From positions 13,277,501 through 13,341,500 of the forward strand of contig NC_060114.1 of NCBI RefSeq assembly GCF_021155765.1: DNA of 64,000 nt. The letters run 5' to 3'. Below are positions 23,301 to 34,500 of this stretch, one piece after another. Below the pieces are notes generated by a model. The model was not told the origin of the DNA and made no database searches. It worked only from the letters and a program-made list of their open reading frames with translations. Each line of letters starts with the position of its first letter. Position 1 is the first letter of the stretch. Position numbers and translations under genes: made by a program. The stretch is from Diprion similis (taxonomy: Eukaryota > Arthropoda > Insecta > Hymenoptera > Diprionidae).

Positions 23301-26300
23301 TACAACTTCATATTCTGCTTGATTCTTCGTTTACTTCTTATGAGAAATAATTCAGAGAGCATCTGCGTTATATTACACTTCAACATAACAATCGACGTGA
23401 ATCATTTCAAAGTTTCTATCTGTTTTTTTACTAGCCGCAGTAAAGTTCATACATTTTTTACAGTTGTGCCAAACAAAATAAGCAGACCACAGTCGGAGTC
23501 TGCGACAAATCAGCCTCCGAGAACTGAACTTTCATGTTTGACCTTTTCGACAACTGGAACATCTCTGGATGATTCTGAACGTCACGGTTTTGGATTTCAT
23601 AAAGAATCAAAGGCGCAACCAGACACTGAAACTGAAGATTCCTGCGGAGAAATTTCTAGAGATAGAATTACCGGCAACAAGCAGAAGGCGGATAAAGATA
23701 CTAGTCAATCGAACAAATGCATAAGCTTTGTGAAAGGAGAAACAACTGAGAGCTCTATCTGTACAGAGGAAAATGTCAAGTCTGAAGTAGATAAACCAAT
23801 CATTAACAATAAACAGTTGAAAGAAATGACTGAGATTGTTATGGAAAAAATTAAATTTCTCTCTGAAGGAAGCCAGAATCTTTCAGCCATTCAAATAATG
23901 GTGATACAACTCCAAGTGAGATTCCTATACCTTCTTGGTAGAACAGTTTTAATTTCCGCTTGGAATCGTATGTTTGGTTATCCAGATGAATCAATTTTGA
24001 AGTCTAAAGAAACACTTTCAATAAAAATGTCAAATTCAACAGACCTTGGTTGGCGCTTGGGAGTCAGGGGACTTGAAGGAAGGCTACTTGCATGAATGGT
24101 TGAAGGGTACGGGACTTGAGTTGGGCAGATTAGAGCAGGCAGCTGCGCCTCCAGGATGGGATTGCCACTGGGATAGGTAGAGTATCTCACACACACCGTT
24201 AATACACGTGATATTCACTTGCTGCAAGTTTTTGCGGCTACAGAGCTGGTCAAAAGTACAGATTGGCAGACAAGATTCTACTTAAATCTCAATTTTGGGT
24301 GATCATTTTATGTCTTTCTCACTATTCCTAATGATTTCATCGTCTGTGAACTGCAAGAAGATGGAAGAACAATCGTCACGAGTTTTTGGGAAAAGACTCC
24401 GGATGACCGCCAGAGAAAATAATTTCACATAACTTTTTGATCGAATAACTAAAACTTCAATGATACTTTTTGACCAATTGTAAATACGACATTGAGCAAC
24501 GATTTTTCAGATATCCAAACGAAATAATTATCTTCGTGATTTATGCTTTGTCTTGCTGTTATAGGTCATCAGGATCGGGAAGCGATCATGATTTCAGTGG
24601 AAGACATCGGATTGCCAGAGTGCGGGATATTTTACAATGTTTTAGGCCATAAAAACTAAAATAAATGAATTAGTGCTTCGCTTACTAGCAGAGCCAAATC
24701 AAATTTATCAATTTTAAATAATTCCTAGATAGCAAAAGGCGAATATCCTGGTTTCTTTAAATGCAAATTTCTTTTTCTTTACCCAATATGAAAAAGCAAA
24801 AGAAATTTGACCTACATTTTCAAAAAGGTTTTTAATTTTCTCTTTTTGCGCGCTTCAAGATACTCTTGCGATATTTAAAAACTCTTTTCTGTGATTTCAA
24901 TATTAATTTTTTCATGTTATACCTCTGATAAATGTAATTAGGAATTTAACACATGAAAAAAAATAAATAAATAAATAAGAAGGAAGGTTCCTTCTTGGCG
25001 AACCGCAACGCAGGTAGGGGTATCAATGGATTATGTTACTACTGTTAAAAAAGAAAAAGAAAAACGTTGCACAAGACGTGCAGACAGTAAATAAACGATT
25101 AAAATCTACCCAATATTCTCACACATGATTTTCCTTCTCGGGGGGATGTTTTTAGATCGCATAAACGATACTACTATCGCAACTCTGTCACTGGGGAGGC
25201 CCAATGGACATATCCAGAACCTGACGTTGTTGGCGGTACAGAAGAAATGGACTTGTGCACCACACCTCCTCCCCCAGACGACGAAAATCTTCAGCTAATA
25301 GGTACATATCATATTTTTAGTTATTGAAATCACAAATAGAGGAAAAAAAATAATCCTTACACAATCCACAGAATGATTTTGAAAATTTTGTATGACAAAA
25401 TCAAAAATAAGCTGATTTCAAGATCGAAAAAGCGTCTGTAATCACTGGCTTCTATATCTTATTCATGGATCTTGTTACAGAAGAGGTGTCAAATGAAACT
25501 GAGCAGAAACCTAAATTGGATTCAATGCCATTAATTATTACTGGCGATAACAAAATCATCCAGGTAACAAAGGACGAGTATAAAAGTTTAGAGGCTCCAC
25601 CTCCACCTCAGATTTCCAGTCCAAGTCCTCCGCCACCGCCGCGAATATTTGCAGCCGACTTGAAGAAAGGTAAAAAACGACGGGGAAGTACCAATGAGCG
25701 GAGTTTGGACTCAAAAAAAGAAAAAACAGGTAAATAAATATGATATCTTTAAAAAATAGGGCTGAAAATTTTTAACGGATGAATGTTAATAAATTGCTTA
25801 ATAATTATACATGTTCCTAATGTCATAGTTTTTTTTACAGAGACGGCAGGTTCTTCGACCAATGGAAACGTCAGCGTAGATCCTCCGCTGCCCTCGTCGC
25901 CCCCCAAGAACCCTTCTCAGCCTCCACTCCCCCCGACTCCTCCTCATCCTGCAGTTGTTCCAAACGCACCTAGCAGTGAGCCCTTACCTCCAGGTGTCGA
26001 CCCTAAAGATATGCCTTATCCTCTGCCAGCTGTAACTGCGATAGAGCAGAGCGTTGTCTATCCTGGGCCAACGCAGCAGACAAATCCGATTTATGCAGCG
26101 ACGATCGGTGATCGAGGGATAGCTGTTCCAATCATAGATCACCGCTCGACGATCATCCAAGGACAACTAATGCACTACCCAACGTATCAGCATTTGCACA
26201 ATGTAAGATGATCTAATTAATCATTGCTGAAGTAGAGAAAGTTAAGAAAAACAATCCAGGGAACAATAAAATAATTGAATAATTTTCTTTTTTACGTTGA

Positions 26301-26905
26301 AGCAATTGAATTACTTGAAATTTGTATTTTTTTCCTCCAGCAAGCAATGATCGCGGCAGCAGGAAGTCTGACGGGCCCGGAAGCTGTACAATTTGTACTA
26401 ACAGATTATGCTCAAGTTTATGCCAACACACAGGTGATTGCCAAGCCACCCGTCAAATCGCAAACTGAATCGCTGGGCTCAGCCCTTGATTCATTTTACA
26501 GCGATATCGCATCTATCGAAAAAACAAACTCAGGGCAAGAATCTATGATTCAACAAGAAATTGAAATACCCCGGAGGGAAGCTGCTACTCCTCCACCCGC
26601 AACATTGCCTAATACAGTAATTACGTCAGCTTCGCATACAGAAATTGAACAGCCTAACGCGTCTATAGACGTTACGGGGAAAGAGAAAAAAAAGAAAAAG
26701 GTATATCAATTTCATTATCAGTTTTAATTTCCTGAGGTTCTCTTTAACAATTAGCTACCTATTCTGCTTTACTGATTTACTTTTAATGATCGATTTGTTC
26801 ATTTATTTGTAGTCAAAAATAGGTATTGGAAAAAAGCAGAAAGAAATGTCTACCATGGTAGCAAAGTGGCAGAGAGCTCAGCAGGACTTTGGCGACAGCG
26901 AATAG
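20303..26905 (+). CDS. FNBP4: Formin-binding protein 4 orthologue, two WW domains (13 coding exons)
   Basis: WW-domain nuclear protein that binds proline-rich ligands; vertebrate FNBP4 binds formins. Exons: 20303-20378, 21065-21222, 21327-21444, 21621-21830, 21927-22092, 22182-23290, 23464-23915, 24043-24176, 25156-25301, 25481-25729, 25841-26202, 26341-26700, 26813-26905; all phases close, giving 1210 residues (human about 1000). The N-terminus MKRRQRRPVLDI and LASLLGQYNSDSD resemble the family. WW1 is at about 119-150 (WQECFDETTG then TNEVTWEMP). The helical segment before WW2 reads MTEIVMEKIKFLSEGSQNLS. WW2 at about 802-832 is split over exons 8 and 9 (GWDCHWDR joined to SHKRYYYRNS, then AQWTYPEPD). 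Polyproline runs fill exons 9-11, and the C-terminus has MVAKWQRAQQDFGDSE. Exon 4's intron is in frame and stop-free (see findings). Confidence 0.93.
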
Positions 26906-26970
26906 AACAAGTTACAGCGATGAATTCACAAGTTTATATGATTCAAATTACCTGATCAACATACAGTGAG

Positions 26971-26976
26971 AATAAA
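26971..26976 (+). terminator. FNBP4 polyadenylation signal AATAAA
   Basis: A canonical AATAAA lies 66 bases after the FNBP4 stop codon in an AT-rich context. Position relative to the stop and strand are right. Use of the site is not shown by sequence alone. Confidence 0.6.
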
Positions 26977-28026
26977 ATGTTATAATATAAGGGCAGAATA
27001 AGTGGAATTGGAATAGAACAGTAAACGATAAGAATATAACATGTATTATACTTTGCAGAATTAATTTTTAAGACAATTAAACATTTTTTAATTAAATTTC
27101 GAAATTTCATTAACCAAAACCCCGAGTCTCAGAAGTGTTTAAAATACCACAAACATCTGGTTTAGTGATTGAAGTCAGGGTTGGTTGTAGAATCTCTTGA
27201 GAAGTAAGTTTGTTGAATGCAATGTATTAAGAGAATGAGTAATTCTTAGTAAAATTACCCTTCCGTGCAGTGGCAGGTAACTAGTCAGAGGGATAAGACC
27301 ATAGTCGAAAAGCCTATGGATACTTGAAAGAGTAGGCCTTGAGGCTGAGAGAAACTAAAAGATAGCCAGCAAGCGGGGGATCGGCCAGGACTTAGTAAAG
27401 ATGAGTTTTTGGCCTAAAAGCACAGCAAAGGGATAGTATTCGATTAGTGATGATCATTGAATAAAAAACGATGTTACCTTATGTACTGTACTCAAGACAA
27501 GACAATGATTCAATTGAAAAAAGGCAGTGTATCAATGAGAGATTGCTGATTCAAAGCCCTGAGTTTACAAGATAAGCGATATATAGCTGAACGTCGGTTC
27601 GTAGTAGTTTGCTGAAAGCTGATCAACAACTGAACAATCCAGAGGAGAGCTCCCTTATATACTCGAATCACGGAATCGATAACAGAGGATAATCTCAGAA
27701 ACTGAAAACTGAAGAGTGCTAATAAGTATCGGAACATAAAAAGTAAATGTGTTTCGCGGTACACATAAACGTTCTCACTTTTTTTGTCGAACAAAATCAC
27801 AAAAAAAAAGAACCGTGTTTGAAAACTGTTTCTCAGAAATACTATCGAAATTCTATAAAAACTCTACATTTTAAACGTAGATTTAAAGTTTCGGAAAATA
27901 TTTCTCGCCCTTCTTGCACCGGCAGCTGACTGAAACACGAGATCGGAGACAGAGAAAAAGGAGTTCATGTTTCTAACAAAGTCATGTGAAAAATAAAATT
28001 GTTAAGGATTAAATCAATAAGAGGAA
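26977..28026. other. Convergent intergenic region between FNBP4 and RpS13
   Basis: About 1 kb separates the two 3' ends. It is moderately AT-rich with short open frames on both strands but no recognisable protein, RNA gene or repeat family. Confidence 0.5.
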
Positions 28027-28032
28027 TTTATT
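28027..28032 (-). terminator. RpS13 polyadenylation signal AATAAA
   Basis: TTTATT on the plus strand reads AATAAA on the minus strand, 34 bases beyond the RpS13 stop codon. A short 3' untranslated region is usual for ribosomal protein genes. Confidence 0.7.
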
Positions 28033-28065
28033 GATATAATAAAATTTTAGTGTACAGATTATCAT

Positions 28066-29873
28066 TTAAGCGACGAGGGCGCTAGCTGTGGAGCTTTCGT
28101 ACTTCCAGTTGGGAGGAAGGGTACTTTTGGTTTTGTAGTAACGAGCGAGCCTGTGGATTCTCGATTCTACTAGAATCAGACGGAACTTGCTGTCCTTGTC
28201 CTTGCGATTGCGCTCCAAGTGCTTACGGATAGCTACTGCCTTCTTGATTAGATAGTACAAATCTTCTGGTAGGTCAGGCGCCAGTCCCATTGCCTTCTGG
28301 ATACGCAGGATCTTGTTACCGGTCAAAAACCGGACCTGGGCAACTCCATGAGAATCACGAAGAATCACACCTAAGTAGTTTAAAGATTGATTGCAGACTT
28401 ATTCAACTTCTGTCAGTGCTATTAATAATTCATTTGAATCAGTCTTATGTTTCTACATTGACCAATTGATTTGAATAATATAGTAAAACTATATCTCTAA
28501 GTATGTCAACTCAAAATCAAAGCTTATGGAAGAATTGTAAGTGGCTACCTATAATGAAGTTGAGATAAGGTACCCAAAATCACCTCAAAAGCCAGAAATA
28601 AAATTAATATAGCAAGCGTCTAGGAAGGGATAAGACTAGATTCAGTCGAACCTCAGCTGGTAGCTTGCATAATTTAAAAAATAAGTAAGCCAACAAAGTA
28701 TCTAAATGACAGAACAAATAGCTAGCGTTACTCGCTGTGCGCGTGTATACTGGGTGACCCAGTACCCACGGACTACCGGGCATTGACGGATTCCTTGCAA
28801 AGAAATAAGACTAAAATTACTCTTGACAATTTTTTTTTAGAGTAACGCTTCTTGAGTTAGCGCCGCTTGAAATACACCAATAACGGTGCGCAGATAGGGC
28901 CAGGCGCACAAGCCCAGGGCCAGGGTAGCGTACGCTGCATTGGGCTCAACTACACTAGCCTCGCACTTGGCTCGCATGCTCGGTCCGATCTGCGCCGTGA
29001 TTGGTAGACTTGAAACGGCTGTAACTCAAAAAACGTTGCTTTAAAAAAAAAAAATTGTCGAGAGAAATTTTAGTCTTATTTCTTTGCAAAGAATCCGTCA
29101 GTGCCCGGTGGTCCTCGGGTACTGGGTCACCAGGTATATAACACGTTTATGCAATCTGTGCCTTCTTTTTCACGAAACAGGTTGTTATACATGGTTTTAT
29201 CAAAGATGCATACCAATTTGAGACGGAGTCAGACCCTTCTTGGCCAGTTTATAAATGTGTTCTTTACAGTCCTCTGGGGTGAGTTTCAGCCACGTCGGAA
29301 CGCTGCGCCTATAGGGCAGCGCTGACTGGGAAATACCCTTTCTACAAAGAGATAAACAAATGATTTTTAGTATTTTTTATTTCATAAGTGCAATTGATTA
29401 TTCAACGTTAAAACAGATATGATTTAGTACTGTTCAGTAACGTGAACCACGTGTTGGAAATGTGAAAGTGCATCATTTGACCGATATGACGCTTGCATCA
29501 GTGGTTATAACCATCAGACAAGCTACGGCATATTTTTTGGTTTCATTTTTCAAAGTTATTCGTAACCCGTGCTGCGCAAACATTATTGTAAAATCTGAAG
29601 CTGGCTAGAAATGATTGACGGCAAATATTCGTGAAGGAAACGCCATTGCGGAAATATCACACCGCGGGATGAACACATGGCGACGACATCCCGCGAGTAG
29701 GTTTATTCACGCCTATATCAGTGTCCATGCACCGCTTAGCAACAGGGTTTTTGCTCCTAAATTGAACAGTATTTTACGGGATTTGTAAAATTTACAGAAA
29801 AGAAAGGTCTATATTCCAAACTTTTGATATTTAAGGCGATAATTTCTTACCCGGGAGCGTGCATACGACCCAT
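28066..29873 (-). CDS. RpS13: 40S ribosomal protein S13 (uS15), 3 coding exons
   Basis: Small-subunit ribosomal protein of the uS15 family in the cytosolic 40S subunit. Coding exons on the minus strand: 29851-29873 (MGRMHAPG), 29214-29341 ([17 protein letters not shown] to SQIG) and 28066-28370 ([18 protein letters not shown] to ASALVA). Joined they give exactly 151 residues, the universal length of this protein, and nearly every position matches the animal consensus (for example [19 protein letters not shown] and [14 protein letters not shown]). The very short first exon just past the ATG is common in ribosomal protein genes. The intron between exons 2 and 3 holds a palindromic transposon-like element. 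RpS13 introns host box C/D snoRNAs in vertebrates, but I could not identify one here. Confidence 0.97.
28745..29138. mobile_element. Palindromic MITE-like element in an RpS13 intron
   Basis: A 384-bp element (28750-29133) is almost entirely an inverted repeat. It begins CTGGGTGACCCAGTACCC and ends with the near reverse complement (ACTGGGTCACCAG). The arms stay alignable for about 150 bases each, sharing TTGCAAAGAAATAAGACT and a poly-T run. The pentamer GTATA lies directly outside both ends (28745-28749 and 29134-29138), as a target-site duplication would. It has no coding capacity. The outermost 13 bases are themselves a palindrome centred on one G. The superfamily is not identifiable by eye. 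Confidence 0.85.
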
Positions 29874-29900
29874 GATGCCAGATTTTTCTTACCGAAAGAA
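29874..29900 (-). promoter_or_regulatory. Possible TCT/TOP initiator of RpS13
   Basis: Reading the minus strand, the 25 bases before the ATG are CTTTCGGTAAGAAAAATCTGGCATC, preceded by GTT. A TTCTTTC pyrimidine tract close to a short leader matches the polypyrimidine (TCT/TOP) initiator typical of ribosomal protein genes. The transcription start itself is inferred. Confidence 0.45.
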
Positions 29901-31529
29901 CTGCACTAGCGCCTCTTCGGCGGACAACACAACCACCTAAGTCATTGGTCATAAAATACTCAGACTGTCGGCCGAGTGACGTGTGGCTTTTACACAACGT
30001 TGCAGCGATCACAAGACTCTTACCCACTCCCTAGCAGAAATGGAACGCTTTCCTTTTACATCAATTTTCTGACATAACATGACACGAAGTAATTTCATTA
30101 GTCGGATCTAACGAAACAGACCAATGAAGTCACTCATGATTGTGATGTATCTGAAAATTGACGTAAAAGAAAAGCGCCCATGATTAGACCGTTAACCGAT
30201 TCGTATGAATTGCAGAGCACGTTGAGCTGATTGAATGCCGGCTGCACTCATCAGTCACCCTGCAATATTCATTTGACGGAAATGGGGGTATTTTGATTTG
30301 CAACCTTCGGAAACGAAAGTTTTGGACAAATCTGCTGATTAACTGACATTTCAATGCAGACTTATCAGACGAGTCTTTCAGTTCTTACGTTTTCTAAATG
30401 TGTCAAATAGAACAGAACTAATGTTTAGAAAATCTTCCAGCAGATTATACGAATATCGAGAAGATTTATCAAAGTTTGAATTTTCAAATTTGTAAAAAAA
30501 AACACCCAAATAGGTTTTTAACATGTGTATAAAAGCTACGAGAATTTTGAAAGTAAAAATCAGTAAAAATGCCCCTTGAAAAACTTTAACATAGTTCCAA
30601 CAAACTCTGTCAGATGGCTGGTAATCGGTGATGAAGATCCGAGAATCGGCAACGTCGGAAAGTCGGCTGGATCGTACAAGCGACTAGCCTAGCGAGAATT
30701 GGTAAAAGGAAAATGGCCGCGGTTTTCTACGACCAAGCGTACCTCTGGCTGTCATTATCACCAAAGTTTGTCATCACGGGATAAAATATTTTTAAAACCG
30801 TATAGGTATATGGAGTAAGTCATATTCTTACATAGATATCTCCTAATAATATCGAAATAATATTTCATGCGTCACTTATACCCAAGCATGTTAAATTTTG
30901 CAAATATTTACCAACGACCGTCATGTTTGGGACGCAAATTGGTAACAGAACGGGGAACTAGCCAACGATACTAACGTGCGTGTGAAGAAGAAAAACTAAC
31001 GATAGATGCAACGAACCTTGAATAAGTTTCGAATATTTTCACTACTTATATCCCTCAAATCTTCGTGCGAGATCTTACAAGCTACTCTGAAGTCAGACGT
31101 CTTTATTCAGTTCCCTTTGGAGAATTTTTTTTTAAGTATTCGACCCTTCCACTTTTTTTATTCACCCTCCGCTCTTCCCATTTTACTGTCTCCCTTTCCA
31201 TATATGTGTGTTTGTTTAATTTGCATATAGCTAAAATCATTTTTAGTTTTGAAGGCTTGTGATATTTGTCCCACCTCCATCACTATGTCCAGGGACTGTT
31301 CGTTCCAAATAACTTAGCCATCGGTCAATGTCGATATTACATTAAGCCAATCTATTGCACACTTGAGAGCAAGTGTTAGTCGGGACATGTTGTTCTCTGT
31401 TATAGATGTATAAGGTAACTTAAGGATAATCATAATAAAAACTTGTCATATCGATGTTGTCTGTTATTCAGGTGAGTTGGTGTGCGAAGCAAGGTTGGAA
31501 CACACATGCGCATGTTTTGACCACAGTGA
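29901..31529. other. Divergent promoter region between RpS13 and PHRF1
   Basis: Both flanking genes are transcribed outwards from this 1.6 kb. It contains a 133-bp fold-back (30045-30177, listed separately) and a run of unassigned AT-rich sequence. No further gene is supported. Confidence 0.5.
30045..30177. repeat. Short fold-back element (133 bp)
   Basis: The left arm 30045-30072 (ACGCTTTCCTTTTACATC to TTTTCTGA) matches the reverse complement of 30150-30177 (GCGCTTTTCTTTTACGTC to TTTTCAGA) with four mismatches. Inside, TTCATTAGTC pairs with GACCAATGAA. This two-tier structure suggests a small MITE-like element or a hairpin. I could not define a target-site duplication. Confidence 0.65.
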
Positions 31530-34500
31530 ATGAAGATGTCTAGCGATAGCGAAGACAGCGAGCATTCACCAAAGCCTTCTAAACGGAGACGAATTATCGT
31601 GTCTGATAGTGACAGTAGCGATGAATCAGTAATAGGGACGCAAAGAAGGAGGAGAGTATATGTAAGTAAACATGTTGAACAGATGGTTGGATGAGATAGA
31701 AAAAGGTAGAGTTATATTTTCAACATTGCCCCTTTTTAATGAATTTAACTTTTGAAAATGTATGTAAACCAAACTCTTCGGTATTTTGAGTTCTCTATTG
31801 ACGATAGAGATGAAATTCAATTTGTTATTTTCGTGTTTCAGAGGGTCACAAGTGACTGTGAAAGCAGCTCAGATGATAGCGATGTTCCAAAGCCTGTAAA
31901 AAACAGAAAAACTTACGTAAGCATATTTTGCATAGCTATCCAAACTCTCTGTTTTCCCCCATTGTGGGAAAGGACAATGAGAACATTAATCAGTTTTGGA
32001 ACATGTCAATTAGCTGACCGACTAATCATCTTTTGTTATGTTAAATTGCAGAGAGTCGTCAGTGACGATAACTCAAGTTACGAGAGCAGTGATACGGATG
32101 CTGATGGATCAAATGATCTAGGTTAGTACGAACTTGTTTGGTGTGTTAATTTACGTGAATCATGAACTTTATGTTTCATCCTTTCTGCCTTGGGATCTTA
32201 TCCCAAATTTTTTCATCCACAGTCATCGATAGTGATAGTTCAACCTCGCAGTCGGACTGGCGGAGTATAGATGGTTTGGCATCAGAGTTGGATGGAGAAG
32301 CTGGCGCAGGTACCGGGCGGAAACCTAAATCGTCAAAAGGCCAAAAAAAATCAAAACTCAAAGGAGAAACAGAAGAAGTCGGGGGTGTTAATGGAACTAC
32401 TGCAAATGGAAGTGACAGCGACAGTGATAGCAGTAATTTACAGACAGAAAAATGCCCAATTTGTTTGCTGTCCTTCAAGAAACAGGAAATCGCTACACCA
32501 GAATCTTGCGACCATTCTTTTTGCCTTGATTGCCTCGTCGAATGGAGCAAAAATATCAACACTTGTCCCGTCGACAGACAAACTTTCACCTTGATATTGG
32601 TCAGGAAGAATCTTGGTGGAAAGGTACTTTTAAATGAGAAATTGTCAAACAATAAGAAAATAATATTAAAAACTAGTTTTAGTTTTTATTTCAGTTTTGG
32701 AAAATTTAATATATCGTAAATTCCCCCTCATAAGTCAGCACATGTGTTGACGTTGGAATGTTTGTTACGACTTAGCCACACTCTTTGTAATTTGATATAT
32801 TTTAAGCAAGTACCAGAAAGAAAACACTAGAAAGCATTTTCATGATTTCTTCAGGTTGTAAAGCAGCTTCCAGTCACTATCAAACCTCCGGTTGAGGAAC
32901 ACATCCAAGAGGATGCTACGTATTGCGAGATTTGTCAACAGTGCGACAGGGAAGATCGAATGTTGCTGTGCGACGGATGCGATCTGGGTTATCACCTAGA
33001 GTGCCTCACTCCACCTATGAACGAAGTTCCTATGGACGAGTGGTTTTGTCCCGAATGCGCCCAAAATAGTCAAAATGATGCTGAAGTGGTAACAAATAAA
33101 CTTGTACAAGAGTAAATAGTAGAGTACAAATTAGGGAGTGGTTTAAAAACCATAAACGAAAAGATCTCAGAGTAGTCCCGCACTTGCTTATGATATTTTT
33201 CTGGGTGATTACCATGAAGAACTCGCGAAAAGCACTTTTTATTGTATGACCTGAACAGCTGGATGAGACGATGAAAAAAGATTATCAACACATTTTTTCC
33301 CTCATCTAGAAGCAAATGCTGAGTTTGATCAACTTTGTTTTTTTCAGTTCTAAGTTGGGCTGAAAAAAAATGAGCAATTATTTATAACGCGACAGAATCC
33401 TTACTACTCCATTTCGAAAACTCTACCCACCATGTTTCTCTTGATTACCTAATATTCTGAAATAAGTTCAAAAAATGAATGAAAGACTAAGAATAAAAAC
33501 TGTGACATTTTAGGTGGAAATCGACCTTGACGAGGTTCCAGATTTGATGGAAGAGGCTCGTAGACTGGGCGAATCGTACGGGCGAACGCGAACCGGTCGT
33601 GACCGTGAATCGTCGGTAGGTCCGCGCGTAATTCCTCGTACCCGTCAAACGGAACGCGTGCGGGCAAATATACGTGCCGATCGTAACCGGGCAGCGTCGT
33701 TATCGCGAGAAACAAGAGACGCGGCGGAGTCGCGAGACGCGGTTGTCTTCTTCGATCCTGACCAGCCCTCGACGTCGTCGTCGGGCCTCGATTCGGTTGC
33801 AGGATCAACGTCCCGCGCTCGAGCTGCGGAAGCGGCGCGAGGACGTCGCGTCCGCGGCGTCACGGGATCGAAAAAGTCGACTTCCAAGTCCGCGTCTAAG
33901 TCTAGTCCGGTAAAACGTAAACGGAAAAAGAAAAAAGTTCGCAAAACCAGCAGCAGGGGGGCGACTACCAAGCTGCGAAAAGTGAGGATAACTGAGATTA
34001 ACGATGACGGCGAGGAGGAGGAAATCATCACGTACGTTAAGGTCAAGTCGTCCGATACCAATGCTGGATCGTCGACAACACGTAAATACAAGAAGAAATC
34101 GAAGAGCACGCGAAAGGTACAATACCAATAAATATCCCAGATGATATCTGCAATTGACTAATCCAACTGTGTACACCTAGATAAATATGCGTAACAACAT
34201 TAGGACATGATCCATTTCTCATGTGATATTTGCATGAAACATAACTACATTTTGCATACAGAAAATTCAATCAGTTGTAAAAGTTTTGATTGAATCCATC
34301 GCTAGCGTTTAGACCAGAATTTATAAATTTCTTTGTTTCTTTTTCTCTTTTTTTTTTATATAAGCTTACATGGACTTGCATTCGTGTTCTAATTAATTTT
34401 CGAAATGAGTTTCATAGATTTTCGCTGTCTACAAGATAATTTGGAAAAAGAATCTGCACTAACACAATTTTGCTAGAATTTAAATTGAATCTATTCATAT

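Noticed and set aside
29663-29695. CGCGGGATG...CATCCCGCG inverted repeat in an RpS13 intron as an RNA gene or binding site
   Set aside because: Nine-base arms alone are too short to support a function, and no snoRNA boxes could be placed around it.
33645-34176. Minus-strand open frames of 120-150 codons opposite PHRF1 exon 6
   Set aside because: They are shadows of the arginine/serine-rich coding strand; low-complexity codons such as TCG and CGA keep the complement open.
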